Shown here: positions 1 to 5,911 of the stretch, one piece after another
How positions within the stretch are numbered: the stretch's first letter is position 1
How the letters are laid out: every line of letters begins with the position of its first letter
DNA from: Bacteroidota bacterium
Lineage (GTDB): Bacteria; Bacteroidota; Bacteroidia; Flavobacteriales_D; Crocinitomicaceae
Reading direction: 5' to 3'
Length of the DNA stretch: 6,919 bases
Assembly (NCBI GenBank): GCA_016866375.1
Contig: VGMK01000110.1
Coordinates: forward strand, 1-6,919
Made by a program: the position numbers and the translations under genes
The notes under the pieces: model-generated
What the model saw: only the letters and a program-made list of their open reading frames with translations
Databases searched by the model: none
Told to the model about the DNA's origin: nothing

Positions 1-126
1 TGGATTAAAAATATATACGAAAATCCCCAGTCAATACAACTTGACATTAATTACGATGAATTGGGTAAATTTCATAGGAGCACTCATACAGAAGAACTGG
101 CAAAATTTTTACTCAGCGAATCTTGA
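1..126 (+). CDS. 3' end of an unidentified gene, cut by the window edge
   Basis: Frame 1 is open from the first base to TGA at 124-126 and gives 41 C-terminal residues ending EELAKFLLSES. The fragment is hydrophilic and acidic and probably helical at the end. No catalytic motif is visible, so I do not assign a family. Its place beside hisH, hisF and an amidotransferase gene makes a polysaccharide-locus protein, for example a glycosyltransferase tail, plausible, but this is inference only. It converges on hisH with only 20 bases between the two stop codons. Frame 2 is also open, to a TAA at 134-136. I prefer frame 1 because its protein composition is more typical. Confidence 0.45.
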   Translation, partial: WIKNIYENPQSIQLDINYDELGKFHRSTHTEELAKFLLSES

Positions 127-146
127 TCTTGGATAAAACCGCTTGA

Positions 147-755
147 TTAAACATGGAAGACAAACTTTCGCAGAACCTCAAGTCCTTGATCATGACTTTT
201 TTCTGGATGGTACTGAACACCAAAAATGTTCTTTTTTTCAAAGCCTGATACAAAACGCTTTTCATAAGTTGTGAAATGCAAAACCAATTCTTTTTCTTTT
301 GGGATCTCTGAGTAATAACTATGTACGAAGTAAAATTCTTTTTCAAGGTTATCTAAAAGCTTACTATTTTCTGCTACTACAGAATTCCATCCGATATGCG
401 GGACTTTAAAGGTTGAAAAATTTGTTGGATTAAATCGGACAATTTTCGTGTTGACCCACCCTAGACCTTCGGTATTTCCTTCCTCACTGAAGGAGGTCAT
501 CAATTGCATTCCTAAACAGATTCCCAGTATGGGTTTATTCTGCACCATTACAAAGTGATGAAGAGCGCTGATAAGCTTCTTTTCTTTAAGGCTTTGCATC
601 GCCTCGCCGAAATGACCAACACCGGGTAAAATTAATCGGTCACAGTATTCAATATCCTCTGGACAACCCACAATGCAATGTTCAACATTTATGAGATGTA
701 ATTTGCGTTGAATGGAATGCAAATTCCCCGTGCCGTGATTCACGATACCGACCAT
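147..755 (-). CDS. hisH: HisH-type glutamine amidotransferase subunit, probably serving sugar amidination
   Basis: Class I glutamine amidotransferase of the HisH family, which hydrolyses glutamine and hands ammonia to a HisF-type partner in the cytoplasm. From the ATG at 755 the protein has 202 residues, the usual family length. It starts MVGIVNHGTGN, has the oxyanion segment PGVG at 44-47, the nucleophile Cys80 in GICLGMQ, and the His183/Glu185 pair in QYHPEKS, so the triad is complete. The frame continues upstream to an ATG at 821, but the extra 22 residues are not family-like and would run through the putative -7 box at 760-767. The gene diverges from the hisF-like gene across a 114-base gap. 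A role in histidine synthesis cannot be excluded from HisH alone. The HisF partner's features and the WbpG-type neighbour point to the sugar-modifying paralogue. Confidence 0.9.
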   Translation of the reverse strand: MVGIVNHGTGNLHSIQRKLHLINVEHCIVGCPEDIEYCDRLILPGVGHFGEAMQSLKEKKLISALHHFVMVQNKPILGICLGMQLMTSFSEEGNTEGLGWVNTKIVRFNPTNFSTFKVPHIGWNSVVAENSKLLDNLEKEFYFVHSYYSEIPKEKELVLHFTTYEKRFVSGFEKKNIFGVQYHPEKSHDQGLEVLRKFVFHV

Positions 756-759
756 AGCG

Positions 760-767
760 CAAAAATA
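760..767 (-). promoter_or_regulatory. Putative -7 box of hisH
   Basis: On the minus strand this reads TATTTTTG, matching the Bacteroidota -7 consensus TAnnTTTG, and is followed by C. Only four bases separate it from the hisH ATG, so a transcript starting at the usual distance would have almost no leader. I see no convincing -33 TTG at the right distance. Confidence 0.45.
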
Positions 768-853
768 CAAACTATTCGGATGTGTTCTGGCGAAAATACC
801 TGCAAACTGCCGCTGATACATTGCTTTAAATTTAATAGATCATTGTAAAACAC

Positions 854-861
854 TATCTTTG
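854..861 (+). promoter_or_regulatory. Putative -7 box of the hisF-like gene
   Basis: TATCTTTG matches TAnnTTTG and sits eight bases before the ATG at 870. No Shine-Dalgarno sequence lies between them. No clear -33 TTG is present. Together with the hisH box it makes 756-869 a divergent promoter region. Confidence 0.45.
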
Positions 862-869
862 CCATCCTT

Positions 870-1640
870 ATGTACCGGCCAAGAATAATACCTGTTCTTT
901 TGATGAAAAATAATGGTTTGGTAAAATCCGTTCAATTTAAAAACCATAAATATATCGGCGATCCTATCAATACCGTCAGATTGTTTAATGATCTCGAGAC
1001 CGATGAACTAATTTTTTTAGATATTGAAGCATCCAAAAAGGGTCGTTGTGTGGAAGTTCAACGAGTGAAAGACATAGGCGAAGAAGCAAATATGCCTTTC
1101 GGAGTGGGCGGTGGAATCAAGACCTTGCTTCAGATAGAGCAACTCATGCATGCAGGAGCTGAAAAGGTAATTGTTTGCACGGAGGCAGTAAACCGACCAT
1201 CGTTTATTAAGGAGGCCAGTGCAGAATTTGGTTCTTCTTCTATTGTTGTTTGTATGGATATCGGTATAACATTCCTAGGAGGATTGAAGCTTTACAGTCG
1301 GGCAGGAAGTAAGTCACACAGCATAGATCCTTTGGATTTCGCAAAAAAAATGGAGGATTTTGGCGCCGGAGAATTAATTATTCAATCTGTTGATGAGGAT
1401 GGTAAAATGAAGGGTTATGATCGCCAGATTTCTATTGACATTGCAAAAAAAATAACCATTCCCGTAACGGTTTTGGGCGGAGCAGGATCCATGGAGGACA
1501 TCTTTGAACTGAATCAAATGTATCCTTTCAACGGGTATGCTGCCGGTTCTATTTTTGTTTATCAAGGAAACCACAAAGGAGTATTGATAAATTACCCAAG
1601 TCACGAAACTAAAATGATGTGTTCCACGCAATTGCTTTAG
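870..1640 (+). CDS. hisF: HisF2-like TIM-barrel protein, ammonia-channelling partner for sugar amidation
   Basis: A 256-residue (beta/alpha)8 barrel of the HisF family, starting MYRPRIIPVLLM. It aligns without gaps to canonical HisF over the N-terminal half. Lys19, Asp51 and Asp130 are at their standard positions and the phosphate-site GGGIK (80-84) and GGAGS (203-207) are present. The catalytic Asp11 of the canonical IIxCLDV motif is Leu here. This replacement is, from memory, also seen in HisF2 proteins of O-antigen loci such as that of Pseudomonas aeruginosa. Residues corresponding to the ammonia gate (Arg5, Glu46, Lys99 and Glu168) are kept. The likely role is therefore to form a complex with HisH and guide ammonia to the WbpG-type enzyme rather than to make imidazole glycerol phosphate. 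The amidotransferase gene follows 86 bases downstream of the stop. The C-terminal tail after INYPS is short and variable. That HisF2 acts only as a conduit is inferred. Confidence 0.88.
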   Translation: MYRPRIIPVLLMKNNGLVKSVQFKNHKYIGDPINTVRLFNDLETDELIFLDIEASKKGRCVEVQRVKDIGEEANMPFGVGGGIKTLLQIEQLMHAGAEKVIVCTEAVNRPSFIKEASAEFGSSSIVVCMDIGITFLGGLKLYSRAGSKSHSIDPLDFAKKMEDFGAGELIIQSVDEDGKMKGYDRQISIDIAKKITIPVTVLGGAGSMEDIFELNQMYPFNGYAAGSIFVYQGNHKGVLINYPSHETKMMCSTQLL

Positions 1641-1712
1641 AATGTTCCAAGCGGGTATTGTTCCAAAACCATAATTGTCAAGTCTAAATTTTTTTTAACA
1701 ACTAAGTTGCAC

Positions 1713-1720
1713 TAATTTTG
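1713..1720 (+). promoter_or_regulatory. Putative -7 box of the amidotransferase gene
   Basis: TAATTTTG matches TAnnTTTG and is followed by CACACA and a TTG at 1727. It suggests that the amidotransferase gene can be transcribed separately from hisF. It also argues against translation starting at the in-frame TTG 1718, which is the end of the box itself. No -33 element was seen. Confidence 0.45.
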
Positions 1721-1726
1721 CACACA

Positions 1727-2857
1727 TTGCATTCATCATATAAAATATGTCAACGTTGCATAATGGATACGTCAGACCCATTGATTAGATTCAATGGCGA
1801 GGGAATATGTAACCATTGTTCAGAGTATTTGAATGTACGTGCTGCTTATAGCTATAAAGGAGAAAAAACAGATACTGAGTTTAAGGCCTTAATAAAGGAA
1901 ATCAAATCAGGAAGTAAACGAGGTCAATACGATTGCATTGTTGGCTTGAGTGGAGGCCTTGACAGTTCATATGTTGCTTATATAGCAAAAAAAAATGGAT
2001 TGCGCGTTCTTGGCGTTCACATGGACAACGGTTGGAATTCGGAGGAAGCAGTTCAAAACATTCGGAATATTGCTCAAATTTTAGGGATTGGTTACGAAAG
2101 TTATGTGTTGGATTGGGAGGAGTTTAAAGAAATACAGTTGGCGTTTTTGAAAGCTTCTGTTCCAGAGGCAGATACTCCAACGGACATCGCAATTTTATCC
2201 TCTTTGCACATGGTTGCTAAAAAATATGGCGTAAAGTACATCATCAGCGGTGGAAATTTCGCAACGGAAGGGATTCTGCCCAAATATTGGCATTACAATG
2301 CCAAAGACCTCACTTATTTTAAACACATACAAAAAACCTTTGGAAAAGGAAAAATTAAAACATTCCCAATGTTCGGATTCCGAAGCGAAATGTATTATAA
2401 GTTGGTGAAAAAAATTAAAATGGTGTACTTGTTGAACTACGTTCCCTACAACAAAACCGAAGCCATTAAAGTCTTGGAAAAAGAATTGGATTGGAAAAAT
2501 TACAAAGGAAAGCATCATGAGTCAAAGTATACAGCTTTCATACAGTCATACTATTTGCTCAAAAAATTTAATATCGATTACCGACGTGCGACCTTATCTT
2601 CACAAATTTGTGCGGGTTCGATTTCCAGAGAAGAAGCCCTCGAAATTTTAAAAACGCTTCCCTTTAAACAAGAAGTTGTTGACCGTGAAATTGAATACAT
2701 TGCCAAAAAATTGGGAATAACGTTCGATGAAATGAAGCAAATCATCGATCTCCCACCGCATTGGTACCACGACTATCCAAATGACGAAAAGTGGTTAAAT
2801 TACGTCTACGATACCTACCGTAAGGTTTTCAAAAAGGAAAAACTCGCTAGTTTTTAA
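1727..2857 (+). CDS. wbpG: N-acetyl sugar amidotransferase (WbpG/PseA type)
   Basis: PP-loop ATP pyrophosphatase-fold enzyme that activates the carbonyl of an N-acetyl group on a nucleotide sugar and replaces it with ammonia, giving an acetamidino group. Numbered from TTG 1727 it has 376 residues. It shows a zinc-ribbon-like N terminus with Cys8/Cys11 and Cys28/Cys31 (ICQRC and CNHC), the PP-loop SGGLDSS at 75-81, a second conserved segment ISGGNFATEG at 173-182, and the C-terminal region typical of the family. No ATG lies upstream of the first Cys pair in frame; the first in-frame ATG (1763) would delete ICQRC. A TTG start at 1727 or 1718 is therefore likely, and 1727 is preferred because 1718 lies in the putative -7 box. 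Adjacent hisF and hisH homologues supply ammonia. The exact sugar cannot be read from the sequence. Confidence 0.85.
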   Translation: MHSSYKICQRCIMDTSDPLIRFNGEGICNHCSEYLNVRAAYSYKGEKTDTEFKALIKEIKSGSKRGQYDCIVGLSGGLDSSYVAYIAKKNGLRVLGVHMDNGWNSEEAVQNIRNIAQILGIGYESYVLDWEEFKEIQLAFLKASVPEADTPTDIAILSSLHMVAKKYGVKYIISGGNFATEGILPKYWHYNAKDLTYFKHIQKTFGKGKIKTFPMFGFRSEMYYKLVKKIKMVYLLNYVPYNKTEAIKVLEKELDWKNYKGKHHESKYTAFIQSYYLLKKFNIDYRRATLSSQICAGSISREEALEILKTLPFKQEVVDREIEYIAKKLGITFDEMKQIIDLPPHWYHDYPNDEKWLNYVYDTYRKVFKKEKLASF

Positions 2858-2908
2858 TTATTCTTTCTCAAAAATAAATGAAAGTCGTGAGAAGCGATCT
2901 TCCTCTCG

Positions 2909-2930
2909 TGCCTGTTTGTCGACAAAGGCA
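2909..2930. repeat. Palindromic element with TTTGTCGACAAA core
   Basis: A perfect 12-bp palindrome TTTGTCGACAAA (2915-2926) is flanked by TGCC and GGCA, with a two-base TG bulge on the left. It can form a hairpin or cruciform. It is one of several inverted repeats in the gap between the convergent amidotransferase and aminotransferase genes. Confidence 0.6.
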
Positions 2931-2950
2931 GAGTGAATTATATATTTTCT

Positions 2951-2968
2951 TCCTCCCTCGAGGGAGGA
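2951..2968. repeat. Perfect 18-bp palindrome, REP-like
   Basis: TCCTCCCTCGAGGGAGGA is its own reverse complement. It is followed at once by GAGGAGGG, a partial echo of its right half, and then by the short inverted repeat GTGAC-AC-GTCAC (2978-2989). CCTCC/GGAGG intergenic elements like this are common in Bacteroidota genomes. Dispersal in this genome is inferred and not shown. Confidence 0.6.
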
Positions 2969-3020
2969 CCGAGGAGGGTGACACGTCACAACCATGCTTT
3001 TAAATTATCACCCCACTTAT

Positions 3021-3038
3021 TCTCCCCTCATGGGGAGA
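3021..3038. terminator. Hairpin, likely bidirectional terminator between convergent genes
   Basis: TCTCCCC and GGGGAGA form a perfect 7-bp GC-rich stem around the loop TCAT. A T-rich stretch follows at 3047-3051. It sits between the ends of the amidotransferase gene (+) and the aminotransferase gene (-), where a terminator serving both would be expected. It may equally be part of the same palindromic repeat cluster. Confidence 0.45.
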
Positions 3039-3057
3039 GATTAAATATTTTCATCCC

Positions 3058-3084
3058 CTCTGACGGTTCAGATACTCGTCAGAG
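3058..3084. repeat. 8-bp inverted repeat with 11-base loop
   Basis: CTCTGACG (3058-3065) and CGTCAGAG (3077-3084) are perfect reverse complements around an 11-base loop. The element lies 21 bases beyond the aminotransferase stop and could act as its terminator or belong to the repeat cluster. Confidence 0.5.
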
Positions 3085-3105
3085 TCATCAGACCTCGATC
3101 CCGCT

Positions 3106-4245
3106 TCAATAGGGGAAAGAACATTCACTCAAAAACTCCCTCACCTTCCTGCAAATCTGTTCAACATCCTGAACCTGCAATTCAGTAAATAAAGGAAAAC
3201 GCACCAAACAATCCGAAAAACGCTCGGCATTGGGTAACGAAATTGCCGGATTTCGATCGAGATAATACTTCGACTGATGTAAGGCCTGGTAATGAAAAGT
3301 GAGCTGAATGCCTTTTTTTGCCATGAACGCTATCAGTGAATCCCGAGTTTCTTTTGAGTTACAGACAATAAAAAAACCATGACCATTAGACTTTGAATGT
3401 GCTGGAATTTTCGGGATTTCTACAAAAGAGGATTGAATCATTTCAAATTCGCTTGCATACACATTCCATATCTCCATTCTCTTCTTTTGAATAAAATCGA
3501 TCTCTTCCAGTTGAGCAAATAAAAAAGCCGCCGTAAGCTCGTTTGGAGCAAAAGAACCGCCGATGTCCACCCATTCATACCTATCAATAGTACCATTTAG
3601 AAATTGCTTTCGATTAGTACCCTTGTCCCTCAGGAATTCTGCCCGTTCTGTAAATTTTGGGTCATTCACCACTAATATTCCTCCTTCTCCGCAAGAAATA
3701 TTCTTCGTTTCGTGAAAGGAAAAGGCAGCAAAATGTCCTAAACTCCCAATGTACTTGTTTTCGTAAGTGTTATCAATTGACATAGCGGCATCTTCAATCA
3801 CATACAATTGGTGTCGCTCAGCAATCTTCATGATGCGTTCCATATCACACGAAACTCCGGCATAGTGCATCGGAACAATCGCCTTGGTGTTTGGCGTAAT
3901 GAGCTTTTCAAGTTTATCAGGATCTAGATTCGGAAATTCTGCACACGCATCTGCGAATACAATTTTCCCTCCCAATTTTTCAAATACATTCGCCGTACTC
4001 ACATACGTGTAGGATGGAACAATGATTTCATCGCCAGGTTTTATGTCCATAAGTAATGCGGCCATTTCCAGCGCTGTGGTACAAGAGGTTGTTAATAAAG
4101 CGCGTTTGAACCCATAACGTTCTTCAAAAAAATGTTCGGATTTTGCCGTAAATTTTCCATTGGAAGCTATTTTTCCTGACGAAATAACTTCTTGGATATA
4201 AGAAATTTCATTGCCTGTGACGTATAGCTTGTTAAATGGAATCAT
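3106..4245 (-). CDS. wecE: dTDP-4-amino-4,6-dideoxygalactose transaminase (WecE/RffA type)
   Basis: PLP-dependent sugar aminotransferase of the DegT/DnrJ/EryC1/StrS family, 379 residues, close to the family length. WecE enzymes transfer an amino group from glutamate to C4 of dTDP-4-keto-6-deoxyglucose to give dTDP-4-amino-4,6-dideoxygalactose (TDP-Fuc4N), a precursor of surface polysaccharides. WecE-like blocks are MIPFN at the start, TTSCTTALEMAALL (52-65), the GDEIIVPSYTYVSTAN block (71-86), HYAGVSCDM (127-135), VIEDAA (149-154), the FSFHETKN block with PLP lysine Lys181, and RDKGTNR (206-212). Residue 155 is Met, where family members usually have Gln or His after EDAA. The gene points away from mnmE and converges on the amidotransferase gene. 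It need not share a pathway with the amidinated sugar. FdtB/QdtB-type 3-aminotransferases are a less likely alternative. Confidence 0.87.
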   Translation of the reverse strand: MIPFNKLYVTGNEISYIQEVISSGKIASNGKFTAKSEHFFEERYGFKRALLTTSCTTALEMAALLMDIKPGDEIIVPSYTYVSTANVFEKLGGKIVFADACAEFPNLDPDKLEKLITPNTKAIVPMHYAGVSCDMERIMKIAERHQLYVIEDAAMSIDNTYENKYIGSLGHFAAFSFHETKNISCGEGGILVVNDPKFTERAEFLRDKGTNRKQFLNGTIDRYEWVDIGGSFAPNELTAAFLFAQLEEIDFIQKKRMEIWNVYASEFEMIQSSFVEIPKIPAHSKSNGHGFFIVCNSKETRDSLIAFMAKKGIQLTFHYQALHQSKYYLDRNPAISLPNAERFSDCLVRFPLFTELQVQDVEQICRKVREFLSECSFPY

Positions 4246-4393
4246 AGCGTGAACGAAGAGACTTCAAAGTAAACAACAATTTCCTTAGATTGGTGTGAAA
4301 AGACATAATTTCCTTTGCCCTTTCTATCCTTCATTAAAAAATGTGAACCGTCATTATAACATGGCTTTTTACCGATTCTATTTTCTAATTGCC

Positions 4394-4401
4394 TAATTTT
4401 G
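4394..4401 (+). promoter_or_regulatory. Putative -7 box of mnmE
   Basis: TAATTTTG matches TAnnTTTG and is followed by CGGCA and the ATG at 4407, a five-base spacer. The rest of the 161-base divergent gap between the aminotransferase gene and mnmE shows no Shine-Dalgarno sequence, no RNA gene and no clear -33 element. On the minus strand TACTTTG (4265-4271) is a degenerate candidate for the aminotransferase gene. Confidence 0.5.
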
Positions 4402-4406
4402 CGGCA

Positions 4407-5762
4407 ATGCCTTTTTCAACAGATACGATTTGTGCATTGGCAACTGCTAATGGAGTCGGAGCGATCGCTGTTATTCGCGCCTCTGGAAAGAATGCAATTA
4501 AACTTGTAAACCCCTTCTTTTCGAAAGACTTAATTTCTCACAAGTCGCACACGATTCATTTTGGTGTTTTATCCGATTCAAATGGAAAAGCAATCGACGA
4601 AGTTTTAATCAGCATTTTTGAAGAGGGAAATAGTTTCACTGGCGAAGAAAGTGTTGAAATTTCCTGTCACGGTTCTACCTTTATTCAGCAGGAAATACTC
4701 AACGTGCTAATTTCCAATGGATTCCGTTTGGCCGAGCCGGGCGAGTTTACGAAACGTGCGTTCATGAATGGAAAATTGGATCTTTCACAGGCGGAAGCTG
4801 TGGCAGATTTAATAGCATCTCAATCCAAGCAAGCGCACGAAATAGCATTGAAACAGTTGCGCGGGACCTTTTCAAGTCAGTTGAAAGAATTGCGGGAAAA
4901 GCTGATTCATTTCGCCTCGTTAATTGAATTGGAACTCGACTTTTCGGAGGAAGATGTTGAATTCGCGGATCGAACCCAATTGAAAATATTAGTTGCAGAT
5001 GTTCTGAAAATGGTCAACCGATTGGCTCAATCGTTTAAACTTGGAAACGCTCTAAAAAATGGAGTTCCCGTAGCGATTGTCGGTGCACCGAACACCGGAA
5101 AAAGCACCCTACTCAATCAATTATTGGGTGAAAATCGTGCGATTGTAAGCAATATTGCCGGTACAACGCGCGACGTGATTGAAGAAACTTTGAACATCGA
5201 AGGCATTCTTTTTCGCTTAATCGACACTGCCGGAATCCGCGAAGGTGCAGAAGAAATTGAAGCAATGGGTATCGAACGCTCCTTTGAAAAAATTGAACAA
5301 GCCTCCATCGTACTCTGCCTGGCAGATGCTTCAGATCAATCAAGTATTTACGAAGTAAAAAACTGGAAAGCTGAATTGGAACAGAAATATCCCGACAAAA
5401 AAATGCTATTAATCGCCAACAAAATTGACTTGGAATCGCAAATAACTCAAGAACTTTCAATCAGTGCAAAAAACGGAATCGGTATTGATGTGCTCAAACA
5501 AAAATTAGTAGATCTTGTCGTTGGTTCCTTTGATCTTCAGAACGAAACGATTGTTTCCAATGCGCGTCATTACGAAGCACTTATGAAAACCACTGACGCA
5601 CTCCAAAAAGTGAGCTTTGACCTCGAAAAAGGAACAACAGGTGATTTCATTGCGCTAGACATTCGCGCTGCCATGCGTTCCTTAGGTAACATCACGGGCC
5701 AAATAGAAGTAGATACAGATATTCTTGGGAATATCTTCAGCAAGTTTTGTATCGGAAAGTAA
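4407..5762 (+). CDS. mnmE: tRNA uridine-5-carboxymethylaminomethyl GTPase MnmE (TrmE)
   Basis: MnmE works with MnmG to install the 5-carboxymethylaminomethyl group on wobble U34 of certain tRNAs, using a tetrahydrofolate derivative and GTP hydrolysis. The 451-residue protein is full length. It has an N-terminal folate-binding and dimerisation domain (about 1-118, with FTGEESVEISCHG) and a helical domain, with an inserted G domain: G1 GAPNTGKST (226-234), G2 AGTTRD (251-256), G3 DTAG (273-276), G4 NKID (338-341) and G5 SAK (353-355). It ends in the conserved CIGK with Cys448. The frame extends to TTG 4389, but the six extra codons overlap the putative -7 box and the protein from ATG 4407 matches the family start (DTICALATANGVGAIAVIR). 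It is a housekeeping gene and unrelated in function to the sugar genes beside it. No terminator hairpin was seen directly after the stop. Confidence 0.97.
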   Translation: MPFSTDTICALATANGVGAIAVIRASGKNAIKLVNPFFSKDLISHKSHTIHFGVLSDSNGKAIDEVLISIFEEGNSFTGEESVEISCHGSTFIQQEILNVLISNGFRLAEPGEFTKRAFMNGKLDLSQAEAVADLIASQSKQAHEIALKQLRGTFSSQLKELREKLIHFASLIELELDFSEEDVEFADRTQLKILVADVLKMVNRLAQSFKLGNALKNGVPVAIVGAPNTGKSTLLNQLLGENRAIVSNIAGTTRDVIEETLNIEGILFRLIDTAGIREGAEEIEAMGIERSFEKIEQASIVLCLADASDQSSIYEVKNWKAELEQKYPDKKMLLIANKIDLESQITQELSISAKNGIGIDVLKQKLVDLVVGSFDLQNETIVSNARHYEALMKTTDALQKVSFDLEKGTTGDFIALDIRAAMRSLGNITGQIEVDTDILGNIFSKFCIGK

Positions 5763-5805
5763 CCTACGCAAAACAAACAAATACTAAACAATTAACAAAC
5801 CAATA

Positions 5806-5880
5806 TTACCCAAAACCGAAAGCGTAAATCATACATTGGGCGAACCTGAAGCCCGAAAAAAGAATTGGTGGGAAAGTTAA
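5806..5880 (+). pseudogene. 24-codon relic of a gene 3' end (copy A)
   Basis: The reading frame LPKTESVNHTLGEPEARKK then NWWES and TAA (5878-5880) has no start codon or upstream coding sequence of its own. The stretch before it (5763-5805) is A/C-rich and unlike the matching part of copy B at 6833-6907. Between the two copies the coding part differs at five codons, three of them silent third-position changes. This suggests that the ancestor was once under protein selection. The relic directly precedes the FISUMP promoter region. Confidence 0.55.
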
Positions 5881-5892
5881 ATAATTTTAATA
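5806..5892 (+). repeat. Direct repeat, copy A (upstream of the FISUMP gene)
   Basis: This 87-base block recurs at 6833-6919 with six mismatches by hand alignment (about 93% identity), offset by 1027 bases. It covers the 24-codon gene relic and runs into the AT-rich FISUMP upstream sequence, including the start of its -7 box. Copy B is cut by the window end, so the full repeat may be longer. Confidence 0.85.
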
Positions 5893-5898
5893 AATTTG
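5865..5898 (+). promoter_or_regulatory. Putative promoter of the FISUMP gene
   Basis: TTG at 5865-5867 and TAAATTTG (TAnnTTTG) at 5891-5898 are separated by 23 bases, close to the Bacteroidota -33/-7 layout. The ATG follows 13 bases after the -7 box. This is the only gene here with a plausible -33 element, and that element lies inside the duplicated relic. Confidence 0.5.
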
Positions 5899-5911
5899 GT
5901 AAAACATTAGT

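Noticed and set aside
113..346. Minus-strand 77-codon open frame overlapping the hisH 3' half
   Set aside because: It is out of frame with a fully recognisable HisH and has low-complexity Lys-rich sequence without family features, so it is a shadow of hisH.
756..821. Upstream extension of hisH to the ATG at 821
   Set aside because: The 22 extra residues do not resemble HisH N termini, and MVGIVNHGTGN at 755 is the standard start. The extension also crosses the putative -7 box.
1641..1712. Terminator between hisF and the amidotransferase gene
   Set aside because: There is a T run at 1690-1696 but no stem-forming sequence before it.
4361..4396. Eleven-codon reading frame (MAFYRFYFLIA) before mnmE
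   Set aside because: It is very short and has no promoter or ribosome-site signal of its own. Nothing suggests a leader peptide with regulatory codons.
4389..4406. Upstream TTG start for mnmE
   Set aside because: The six extra codons overlap the TAATTTTG box, and the family start fits ATG 4407.
5113..5460. Minus-strand open frames opposite the mnmE G domain
   Set aside because: They lie antisense to a highly conserved coding region, have skewed Arg/Ser/Leu composition and show no recognisable motif.
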